The notes under the pieces are model-generated. The model was not told the DNA's origin. It searched no databases and saw nothing but the letters and a program-made list of their open reading frames with translations. A stretch of 17,057 nucleotides of DNA, from NCBI GenBank assembly GCA_030746295.1, contig JASLMY010000097.1:1-17057 (forward strand), given 5' to 3'. A program made the translations under genes and the position numbers. This stretch comes from Alphaproteobacteria bacterium. GTDB taxonomy: Bacteria > Pseudomonadota > Alphaproteobacteria > GCA-2731375. Positions 1-6,585 of this stretch are shown one piece after another; position 1 is the first letter of the stretch, and each line of letters begins with the position of its first letter.

Positions 1-801
1 GTCGTGCCCAAGCCGGTGCAAAAGCCGCATCCGCCGATGTGGATGGGCTGCTCGCGGCGCGAGAGCATCCTGCGGGCGGCACGGGCGGGCCTGGGCGCCT
101 TGGTCTTCGGCTTCGTCGAGCCCGAGCAGGCGGCCCAATGGGTCGAGGAATACTACGACATCCTCAAGTCGGAGGAATGCGTGCCGATCGGCCACGTCGT
201 CAACCCCAACATCGCGGCGGTGACCGCCATGTCGGTGCATGACAACGAGGACGAGGCGATCCGCCGCGGCCTCGACGGCTTCCGCTTCTTCGGCTATTCG
301 CTCGCCCACTACGCCGTCTTCGGCGAGCACAAGCCCGGCCGCACCGACATCTGGGCCGACTTCGAGGAAGTCCGCGACAAGATGCCCGACAATGCGGGGC
401 GCGGCGGCATCGGCACCGTCGCGCAAGTGCAAGATCACATGCAAGCCTACGCCGACGTCGGCATGGACCAGATGATCTTCGTGCAGCAGCACGGCAAGAA
501 CCGCCACGAGCACATCTGCGAGAGCCTGGAGCTCTTCGCCAAGGAGGTTCAGCCCGCCTTCAAGGAGAAGGAGGCCGAGCGTCAGGCCAACAAGGACGCC
601 GAGCTGGCGCCCTACATCGAGGCCGCGTTGGCGCGGAGGCCGGGCATGGCGGAGCTGGCGGACGAGGGCATCCCGGTCGTCAAGTCGGCCGGCCGGCGGA
701 TGCAGGATGATGGCCGTGTCTATGCCGAGGGCGGCACCTACGCCGATCCGACCCGCGGCGGCGGCATCCCGGTGCCGCGTCAGGACCCCCGCGCGAGTTA
801 G
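1..801 (+). CDS. LLM-class (luciferase-like) flavin-dependent oxidoreductase, 5'-partial
   Basis: The window opens inside this gene: the frame is open from base 1 and the true start lies upstream. 266 residues are visible, ending at TAG. The opening PKPVQKPHPPMWMG is the typical linker of bacterial luciferase-like monooxygenases just before the last third of the TIM barrel, followed by a Ser-Arg-Arg-Glu segment and a VGMDQMIFVQQHGKNRHEH region like the C-terminal barrel strand and helix of the family. Members use reduced FMN or F420 to oxidise organic substrates. The N-terminal flavin-binding half is not in view, so cofactor and substrate cannot be judged. The tail of roughly 60 residues after the barrel, rich in Glu, Ala, Gly and Arg, looks disordered. 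The last four bases overlap the stop of the convergent hyuB gene. Family call is firm; substrate unknown. Confidence 0.85.
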   Translation, partial: VVPKPVQKPHPPMWMGCSRRESILRAARAGLGALVFGFVEPEQAAQWVEEYYDILKSEECVPIGHVVNPNIAAVTAMSVHDNEDEAIRRGLDGFRFFGYSLAHYAVFGEHKPGRTDIWADFEEVRDKMPDNAGRGGIGTVAQVQDHMQAYADVGMDQMIFVQQHGKNRHEHICESLELFAKEVQPAFKEKEAERQANKDAELAPYIEAALARRPGMAELADEGIPVVKSAGRRMQDDGRVYAEGGTYADPTRGGGIPVPRQDPRAS

Positions 802-2600
802 TCGCCGAGCAAATCTCTACCCGATCCTGTCGAGCCACCGCAGCTCCGCGAACGACGTTCCTCGCTCGCCACACGGCTCAGACGGTATCGAGGGTGGCCG
901 GCGAGGCGGTCTTCGCTCTCGACCACCACGCCATAGGCAGCCTCGGCGCTGGCCCGGGTGACGAAGCCGAGGTTGAGGTCACGCTCGACGGCATCGAGGT
1001 CGCGCGTCAGCGGGTCGCCGAAGCCGCCGCCGCCCGGCGAGGCGAGGTGTACGCTGTCGCCGGCCACGAGCGACACCTTTTCCGCCTTGCTGCGCATCGG
1101 CGGTATCCACTCGCGGCCCTCGGTCAGAAAGCGCACGCGGTTGGGATGCCCGGGGCCTCCCGCCTCTACGCCGAAGGGCGCGTGGTCGACCCGGTCGCCG
1201 AGCACGGAGACCAGGCAGTCGGACAGCGCGGTGATCGCGTAAACCGTCCCGCAACCGCCGCGATGGCGGCCCGCACCGCCCGAGTCCTCGCGGACACCCA
1301 AGTTCTGGAACCGCAATGGAAAGCGGTGTTCGGTCATCTCCACCGACATGAATCCGGCCAACGAGCTCGGCAGCGTGCCATTGACCAGTCCGTCGCTCGC
1401 AGCACTGCCGCCATAACCGCCCGGATAGGGAAAGACGGCAACGTAGTAGCTGCCGTCCTCGCGGCGGCCGGAGACCGTGGTCACACCGGTCGTGCCGAAG
1501 GGAGCGGCCGGGGTGATCTCCGGCACGGCCTGGGCGAGGGCGCCAAAGACCACATCGATCACCCGGTTGATCACGTCGGTATAGCCGCAGACGGGCGACG
1601 GATACCGGGCCGCCAGCATGCAGCCGTCCGGCACCTCGAAGTGGATCGGTCGGAAGGTGCCGCCGTTCACCGGCACGTCGGGGAAGAGATGCTTGAGCGC
1701 CACGAAACAGAGCGAACGGGTCGTGGTCTCCGCCATGTTGAGGGACCCGGTCGCGGCGGGCGCAGTGCCGGTGAAATCGAGATACATGTCGGAGCCGTCC
1801 ACGGTCAGCGCGAATTCCACGACTAGGGGCGCATCGACGATGCCGTCATTGTCGAAATGGTCGGTGAAGCGATAGGTCCCATTGGGGACCCGCTCGATAT
1901 GCTCGCGCATTTGCTGCTCCGAGCGCTGCATCATCTCGTCGATGCAGGCCCCGACCGTGGCGGCGCCATAGCGCTGGATCAAGTCGCCGAGGCCACGTTG
2001 CCCGACATGGAAGACCTGGGTCATCGCGGCCAAATCGCCGGCGATCTGATCCGGCAGGCGAAGGTTGGCGAGGATCATCTTGACGAGTTCCTCGTTGCGC
2101 ACGCCACCCTTGAACAGCCTCAGCGGCGGGATGATGATCCCTTCCTGGTGAATCTCGCGGGCCTGCGGCGCCCAGCCGCCGGGAACGCTGCCGCCGATAT
2201 CCATCCAGTGACCGGTGTTCGCCAACAGTGCGAAAGGCTCGCCATCGACGAAGTAGGGCGCGACGAGGGTGACGTCCTGCAGGTGCGAGCCGCTGAGATA
2301 GGGGTCGTTCACGATCCAGATATCGCCCGGCTGGAAGCCGCCTTCCGCCTTCACGTATTCGAGCAGGTTCTGAACCGTGTACTGCATGTTGGCGAGGAAC
2401 ATCGGCAGCCCGAAGCCGCCCTGGGCGATGGTCTCGCCAGTCCGCGCATCGTAGATACCGTGCGCGCAGTCATGCATCTCCGAGATGATCGGCGAGATCG
2501 CCGCATGAATGAGATGCAGGTCCATCTCGTCGGCGACCTGATGCAGGGCGCCGCGCGTTACCGCCAGGGTTATCGGGTCCGGGGCCTCGTTGCCCATCAT
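798..2600 (-). CDS. hyuB: Hydantoinase/oxoprolinase B-family subunit (HyuB, copy 1)
   Basis: A 600-residue protein, close to the usual 550-600 for HyuB. HyuB is the catalytic partner of HyuA in ATP-dependent hydrolases and carboxylases acting on hydantoins, 5-oxoproline, lactams or ketones. Visible signatures are NDPYLSGSHLQD (98-109), GHWMDIGG (130-137), EIHQEGIIIPP (149-159), YLDFTGTAP (273-281), EDSGGAGRHRGG (438-449) and SPGGGGFGDP (521-530). The H131-x-x-D134 pair matches the His/Asp metal ligands I recall from the acetone carboxylase alpha subunit; most HyuB proteins read HHxDIGG here, so the GHWMD form is a variant. The ATG start overlaps the TGA of the upstream hyuA as ATGA, with GGAG five bases upstream, implying translational coupling. 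After AAYGVVV (554-560) a roughly 40-residue tail ending Arg/Ser/Gly-rich is atypical and may reflect an end change. Substrate cannot be assigned. Confidence 0.92.
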   Translation of the reverse strand: MMGNEAPDPITLAVTRGALHQVADEMDLHLIHAAISPIISEMHDCAHGIYDARTGETIAQGGFGLPMFLANMQYTVQNLLEYVKAEGGFQPGDIWIVNDPYLSGSHLQDVTLVAPYFVDGEPFALLANTGHWMDIGGSVPGGWAPQAREIHQEGIIIPPLRLFKGGVRNEELVKMILANLRLPDQIAGDLAAMTQVFHVGQRGLGDLIQRYGAATVGACIDEMMQRSEQQMREHIERVPNGTYRFTDHFDNDGIVDAPLVVEFALTVDGSDMYLDFTGTAPAATGSLNMAETTTRSLCFVALKHLFPDVPVNGGTFRPIHFEVPDGCMLAARYPSPVCGYTDVINRVIDVVFGALAQAVPEITPAAPFGTTGVTTVSGRREDGSYYVAVFPYPGGYGGSAASDGLVNGTLPSSLAGFMSVEMTEHRFPLRFQNLGVREDSGGAGRHRGGCGTVYAITALSDCLVSVLGDRVDHAPFGVEAGGPGHPNRVRFLTEGREWIPPMRSKAEKVSLVAGDSVHLASPGGGGFGDPLTRDLDAVERDLNLGFVTRASAEAAYGVVVESEDRLAGHPRYRLSRVASEERRSRSCGGSTGSGRDLLGD

Positions 2601-4615
2601 TCTGTCTCCACCAGAAGATTGCCGAGGCTGTCGACGCGGGCGCGCATGCCCGGCTCGACGATGGTCGTCGCGTCCGCCTGTTCGACGACGGCCGGTCCGA
2701 CGAAGTGCATGCCGGGCTCGAGCGCATCGCGACGATAGATCGCGGTATCGATCCAGCCGCCGAAGTGGACGGGGCGCCGCGTCGCGGGTACGGCAGGGCA
2801 CGATGCCGCGGACACGGGCTCCTGCCGGAAGCGGCCCGGCGGCGATGCCGACGCCCTGCCTTGCACGCTGACGAGGATGGCCGGGATATCGCCGAGCGTG
2901 TTGCCGAACTCGGCGCGGTAGGCATCCTCGAACGCTTTCGACAAGCGGTTCGGGGTCCAACCGGGCGCGATGGGGACGCGCAGATTGTGAATCTGGCCGA
3001 GATAGCACATGTCCGCGGTGTAGGTGACCCGAGGCTCCAGAAGCTCCGCCCCGGAGGCGGCGAGCAGAGCCTCCCCTTCCTCTCGCAAGGACCGGAGAAT
3101 GCCGTCCAATTCCCCCTCGCCGAGATCGCCGACCGCCCGCTCGACGGTCTGGGAAAGGTCGTGGCGGATGTCGGCGATGCAGCAGCCGGCGGCACAGAGG
3201 ACGCCCGGCTCCGGCGGCACTAGCATCAGCGAGATCCCGACCTCCCGCATGATCGCAGCACCATGCAGGGGGCCCGCGCCGCCGAAGCTGACGAAGGCGA
3301 AATCGCGCGGGTCCAAGCCCTGCTCGACCGAGAGCAATCGGGTCCGTCCCGCCATCGAGTGATTGACGACCTCGATGATGGCTTCGGCCGTCCGCTCGAG
3401 GCCGAGGCCGAGCGCCTCACCGAGCCCTTGGACGGCGACCCGGGCAGCCTCGAGGTCGAGCGTGCCACGCCCGTCCGCGCCGATCGGGTTCTGCCAGTCG
3501 ATACGGCCCAGCACGACGTTGGCATCTGTGACGGTCGGCCGGGTACCGCCACGACCGTAGCAGGCGGGCCCAGGATCGGCGCCGGCGCTTTCGGGACCGA
3601 CCTGCAGGATGCCCGCTCGATCGAGGCCGGCGATGCTGCCGCCGCCGGCGCCGATCGTGTGCACGTCGATCATCGGCAGCTTCAAGATGACCCGAAAATC
3701 GAGGCGACTGGTCCGCGCGACCTTGGGCTCGCCGTCAACCACCACGGCGACGTCGAAGCTGGTGCCGCCCATATCGCCGGTGATCACGTGGTCGAAGCCG
3801 GCTTCCGAGGCGAGCGTAGCGGCCGCCATGACACCGGCGGCAGGCCCGGAGCGGACGATGTTCGCCGCCCGCGCCGCGACCTGCCTCAACGGCACCACGC
3901 CGCCGCTCGACTGCATGATCAGGGCCTCGTTGCGGTAGCCGGTCGCGGCCAGGCGCTCGCCGAGGCGCCGGGCATAGCCGACCACCAGGGGCTGCAGAAA
4001 ACCCTGGACGGCGGCGGTACTGGTGCGCTCGAACTCGAAATACTCGTTGCAAACAGCATGGCTGGTGACGATCTCGAAAGCTGCGTCCAGCTCCGACAGC
4101 CAGCGCGCCGCTGCCTGCTCGTGAGCCGGGTTGGCATAGGCGTGCAGGAAGGAGACGACGACCGCCTCCACGCCCTCCCGCTCTAGGGCAGCACCAAGCG
4201 CCCGAACCTGATCTTCCCGAAGCGGCGTCAAGACATTGCCGTGCTGATCCAGGCGCTCGTCCACCTCGAAGCGCAGATCCCGCGGAATCAGGGGCTGCTG
4301 CACCCCGGTCATGCCATACATGCTCGGCCGGTCGCGTCGGCCCAGCTCGAGCACGTCGCGAAAGCCGCGCGTGGTGATGAGGGCACAGCGCGCGCCCTTG
4401 CGCTCGATGATCGCGTTGGTCGCGATCGTGGTACCGTGCACGATGAGGTCGATCGAGTCTGCGTCGAGCTCGCCGACCTCCAAGGCCCGAAGGAGCGCGG
4501 CGGAGGGATCGTGCGGCATCGAGGGAACCTTCAGAATCCGCGGGCTCTCGCCCTCGCGCGTGCAATAGAGGTCCGTGAAGGTGCCGCCGACGTCGATGCC
4601 GACAATGGTTGCCAC
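2597..4615 (-). CDS. hyuA: Hydantoinase/oxoprolinase A-family subunit (HyuA, copy 1)
   Basis: 672 residues, normal for HyuA. This is the actin-fold ATP-binding subunit that phosphorylates the substrate for the HyuB partner. It begins with IVGIDVGGTFTDL (4-16), the first phosphate loop, followed by HGTTIATNAIIERKGAR (60-76), GDMGGTSFD (280-288, second phosphate region), GAGGGSIA (322-329), GPESAGADPGPACYG (340-354), TDAN (363-366) and FGGAGPLHG (444-452). All ATPase motifs look intact. I chose the GTG start at 4615: it has GGAG nine bases upstream and places the phosphate loop at the expected N-terminus, whereas extending the open frame to 5008 would overrun the AtuA-C gene. Its stop overlaps the hyuB start (ATGA), and 68 bases separate it from the upstream AtuA-C-like gene, so the four minus-strand genes are probably one operon. 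Lactamase, hydantoinase and carboxylase roles are all possible. Confidence 0.93.
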   Translation of the reverse strand: MATIVGIDVGGTFTDLYCTREGESPRILKVPSMPHDPSAALLRALEVGELDADSIDLIVHGTTIATNAIIERKGARCALITTRGFRDVLELGRRDRPSMYGMTGVQQPLIPRDLRFEVDERLDQHGNVLTPLREDQVRALGAALEREGVEAVVVSFLHAYANPAHEQAAARWLSELDAAFEIVTSHAVCNEYFEFERTSTAAVQGFLQPLVVGYARRLGERLAATGYRNEALIMQSSGGVVPLRQVAARAANIVRSGPAAGVMAAATLASEAGFDHVITGDMGGTSFDVAVVVDGEPKVARTSRLDFRVILKLPMIDVHTIGAGGGSIAGLDRAGILQVGPESAGADPGPACYGRGGTRPTVTDANVVLGRIDWQNPIGADGRGTLDLEAARVAVQGLGEALGLGLERTAEAIIEVVNHSMAGRTRLLSVEQGLDPRDFAFVSFGGAGPLHGAAIMREVGISLMLVPPEPGVLCAAGCCIADIRHDLSQTVERAVGDLGEGELDGILRSLREEGEALLAASGAELLEPRVTYTADMCYLGQIHNLRVPIAPGWTPNRLSKAFEDAYRAEFGNTLGDIPAILVSVQGRASASPPGRFRQEPVSAASCPAVPATRRPVHFGGWIDTAIYRRDALEPGMHFVGPAVVEQADATTIVEPGMRARVDSLGNLLVETE

Positions 4616-4683
4616 GTAGTTATTCTCCGTTTCCTTGGAGAGCCTCGCCGAGAGAACCCCGGCGGCTCGCGAAGACGACCGGT

Positions 4684-4989
4684 TCAGTCTAGCTCCAGAT
4701 CGAGCAGCACCCAGATCGCCGCCTTCTGCCAATGCAGACCGGCGTGCAAGGTGGCGTAGACGCCGCCGGGCAAGGCATCGGTGATAACGAACTTGAGCGC
4801 CCGCAGGCCCGGCACGGGATAGCGGGTGACCGTACCCGGCATGACGCGCGAAATCGCCGCCTGTGCCACCGCCTCCGTGAGGCCCGCCTCCAGCCGTTGG
4901 TAGCCCGCATCGTCGAGCGCCACCAGCGTCAGATCGAGCGTACCGCCTTTGTAGCCGGAGCGTCCGACCGCGATCGACCCGACCCTCAT
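4684..4989 (-). CDS. Small AtuA C-terminal-like (ferredoxin-fold type) domain protein
   Basis: 101 residues, starting MRVGSIAVGRSGYKGGTLDL and ending in the AIWVLLDLELD strand. In many AtuA-family proteins a domain of this size and pattern is fused to the C-terminus; here it is a separate gene. The GRSGDKG-like element near the start (GRSGYKGG, 9-16), the central LP-GG turn (DALPGGVYATLH) and the closing LLDLEL strand are the features I recognise. The ATG overlaps the TGA of the AtuA gene as ATGA, so it is almost certainly translated together with AtuA and likely forms a complex with it. There is no signal peptide, membrane segment or metal motif. Function is unknown; the assignment rests on pattern resemblance and position, not on a search. 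Confidence 0.82.
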   Translation of the reverse strand: MRVGSIAVGRSGYKGGTLDLTLVALDDAGYQRLEAGLTEAVAQAAISRVMPGTVTRYPVPGLRALKFVITDALPGGVYATLHAGLHWQKAAIWVLLDLELD

Positions 4990-6299
4990 GGCGCCTGCTC
5001 CCAGACAATCTCGGAGACGACCAACTCGCGGTCGATCAAACCGTCCACGACCGCCAGGCTCGGCCGGCGCTCGCTGCGCACGCTGCCGCCGCCTGCCGGG
5101 CCTGAGAGCGTGAGGGCGTAGACCTCGTCCTCGACGATTTGGGCCATTTCGGCATCCTCGCAACGCGCGGAGACGTGCACCCGGACCTCGGGCGTGCGGT
5201 TCGGCGGCGGCAGGGAGGCAGGGCCGAGGGTCGAATCGACACCGACCAGATCGATCCGCAAGTCCTCGGGCGGCAGGTCGTCGAGGCGCAAGCGCAGGGC
5301 ATCGGCGGCGACCTGGCCGCGTTGAAGGGCGTGGGTTCCCGCGTAGCCGATCTCCACGTCGGCAACGAAGCCCGACTGCTCGACGAAGCCCGAGACCTTG
5401 AGGTGTGATGGCCGCCCCCGGGACCGGGCCCCGCTGACGCGCACGCGGTTGGAGCCGACCTCCTCGAAGGTGACGCCGGTGAAGTCGAGGATCGCGTCGG
5501 GGGTGATGTAGGCGCTCGGATCGTGCACTTCATAGAGGAGTTGCAAGGTGCAGGTCAGGCTGTCGACCCGCCCCGGTGCGCCGTCCAAAAGGCCGATCTC
5601 GGCGCTGCCGTCGGCCCAGACGCGCGCCAGAGGGAAGCCCAGATCGGCGAACGCCTCCGCCGACAGGCTGCTCCCGTCCGGCATCTCGAAGTTGCCGCCC
5701 GTCACCTGGCCCGAGCACTCGAGCAAATGGCCGACCGTCGTCGCCCCGGCCAGTGCATCGCCGTCGTTCTCCAGGATGGGCAGCAGCTCGGCGGAGAACA
5801 GGGCCGAATCGGCGACCCGGCCGGTCACCACCACGTCGGCGCTGTCCTCCACCGCCTGGCGCAGATCCTCGGCGCCGAGATAAGCATGCGCGCCGAGCAA
5901 ATCGCCTACGAACGCCTCCTGCCAGGCGACGTGTTCGGCCAGCGCCATGACATCGTCGCCGACCACCGCGGCGACGCGCAGCCCGGAGCAGCCGCACTCG
6001 CCAGCAAGCCGGGCGATCCGGCGCCCAGCGGCACGCGGGTTGGCCGCCCCGAGGTTGGAGATAATGCGGCAACCGTTGGCGGCGGCCACGGGAAGCAGCG
6101 GCCGCAGGCGACGTTCCAGGCGCGGGTCGGCACCGGCCTCCGGGTCGCTTCTGCGGGCCCGCAATCCCGGCACCAGCGTCCGCTCGGCCAGACATTCCAG
6201 TGATACGGCATGCACCTGCCCGGAGGCAGCGAGCGCCACCGCGGGCTCGGTGCGGTCGCCGGCAAAGCCCGCACCGCAGGCCACGACTCTCTCCTCCAC
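4986..6299 (-). CDS. AtuA/DUF1446-family protein (acyclic terpene utilization AtuA-like)
   Basis: 437 residues as called. Family features are GAGFAGDR (9-16), ECLAERT (35-41), SNLGAANP (81-88), VTGRVADSALF (158-168), GHLLECSGQVTGGNF (190-204), YEVHDPSAYITPDAILDF (256-273), a VRVSGAR...KVSG stretch and EIGYAG (316-321). AtuA was named from the citronellol/geraniol operon of Pseudomonas, but its reaction is not known to me, and homologues occur in many unrelated catabolic clusters. Classical AtuA is nearer 600 residues because the C-terminal domain is fused; here that domain is the next gene, overlapping by ATGA. The start is uncertain: GTG at 6299 has GAGGAG nine bases upstream; GTG at 6284 also has a good site (GGAGGA) and would give 432 residues. 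No terpenoid-CoA carboxylase gene is nearby, so a terpene role is not established. Confidence 0.88.
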   Translation of the reverse strand: MEERVVACGAGFAGDRTEPAVALAASGQVHAVSLECLAERTLVPGLRARRSDPEAGADPRLERRLRPLLPVAAANGCRIISNLGAANPRAAGRRIARLAGECGCSGLRVAAVVGDDVMALAEHVAWQEAFVGDLLGAHAYLGAEDLRQAVEDSADVVVTGRVADSALFSAELLPILENDGDALAGATTVGHLLECSGQVTGGNFEMPDGSSLSAEAFADLGFPLARVWADGSAEIGLLDGAPGRVDSLTCTLQLLYEVHDPSAYITPDAILDFTGVTFEEVGSNRVRVSGARSRGRPSHLKVSGFVEQSGFVADVEIGYAGTHALQRGQVAADALRLRLDDLPPEDLRIDLVGVDSTLGPASLPPPNRTPEVRVHVSARCEDAEMAQIVEDEVYALTLSGPAGGGSVRSERRPSLAVVDGLIDRELVVSEIVWEQAP

Positions 6300-6357
6300 G
6301 TCCTCGCTCTCCTCTATTGCCGCTCCAATCGCCTCCACGGTCGATGTGCCGGTTTCC

Positions 6358-6372
6358 ACGTCGGACCGACGT
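6358..6372. promoter_or_regulatory. 15-base palindrome, candidate operator upstream of the AtuA operon
   Basis: ACGTCGG-A-CCGACGT is a perfect inverted repeat with 7-base arms around one central base. It lies 58 to 73 bases upstream of the AtuA start and about two bases downstream of a TACCCT hexamer that could be the -10 of the operon promoter on the minus strand. It would therefore sit over the transcription start, a common place for a repressor site. Binding protein unknown. A 7-base arm can arise by chance about once in a sequence of this size. Confidence 0.35.
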
Positions 6373-6422
6373 CGAGGGTAGCTGCGCGTCTCGGATCGGA
6401 CAACAAGTCGCGGACCCTCGAC
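6371..6422. repeat. 9-base inverted repeat, GTCGAGGGT / ACCCTCGAC, 34-base spacer
   Basis: The arms are at 6371-6379 and 6414-6422 and match perfectly. They lie in the 286-base gap between the divergent AtuA and PRISE genes and bracket the -35-like and -10-like hexamers proposed for the AtuA operon. The inner arm abuts the 15-base palindrome at 6358-6372. This could be a pair of distal operator half-sites or a stem in a leader transcript. Chance occurrence is possible in high-GC DNA. Confidence 0.35.
6375..6403 (-). promoter_or_regulatory. Possible promoter for the AtuA operon
   Basis: Read on the minus strand this is TTGTCC, 17 bases, TACCCT. The -35-like hexamer matches 4 of 6 consensus positions and the -10-like hexamer only 3 of 6, so the call rests mainly on spacing and on position 76 to 104 bases upstream of the GTG start. 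The same TTGTCC hexamer precedes the second hyuA gene. Confidence 0.22.
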
Positions 6423-6504
6423 ACCGGGACAGCGGTCACGATCGTACTGCCGGCCTCGGCTCAGCAAGCACGCTCTATCGCGACGCCCCGAGGCCTGGTG
6501 CAGA

Positions 6505-6528
6505 CCATGCGCCCGTCACGTAGCATGG
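6505..6528. promoter_or_regulatory. Inverted repeat CCATGC-N12-GCATGG upstream of the PRISE gene
   Basis: The 6-base arms at 6505-6510 and 6523-6528 are perfect and are separated by 12 bases, so equivalent positions are 18 bases apart, near two helical turns. It lies 58 bases upstream of the enone reductase start. It could be a dimeric regulator site, but 6-base arms are common by chance. Confidence 0.22.
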
Positions 6529-6585
6529 GTGGCGGCGCGCGTATCCGGTCGCCAGTGATCGGCTTAGACGAGGATGGATCGAGCC

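Noticed and set aside
894..2738. Two plus-strand open frames (894-1826 and 1857-2738) opposite hyuB copy 1
   Set aside because: Both are antisense to HyuB with its full motif set and show no recognisable protein features.
2597..5008. Extension of hyuA copy 1 upstream to 5008
   Set aside because: The open frame continues but would overlap the whole AtuA-C gene, and the phosphate loop would no longer be near the N-terminus. The GTG at 4615 has a proper ribosome site.
798..6299. Acetone or acetophenone carboxylase, or terpene-utilisation, assignment for the AtuA-HyuAB operon
   Set aside because: No gamma or other small carboxylase subunit and no biotin-dependent acyl-CoA carboxylase is present. 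Family resemblance alone does not settle the substrate.
4986..6467. Extension of the AtuA gene upstream to 6467
   Set aside because: The extra roughly 55 residues are not family-like and would cover the palindrome and inverted repeat. GTG starts at 6299 or 6284 have ribosome sites.
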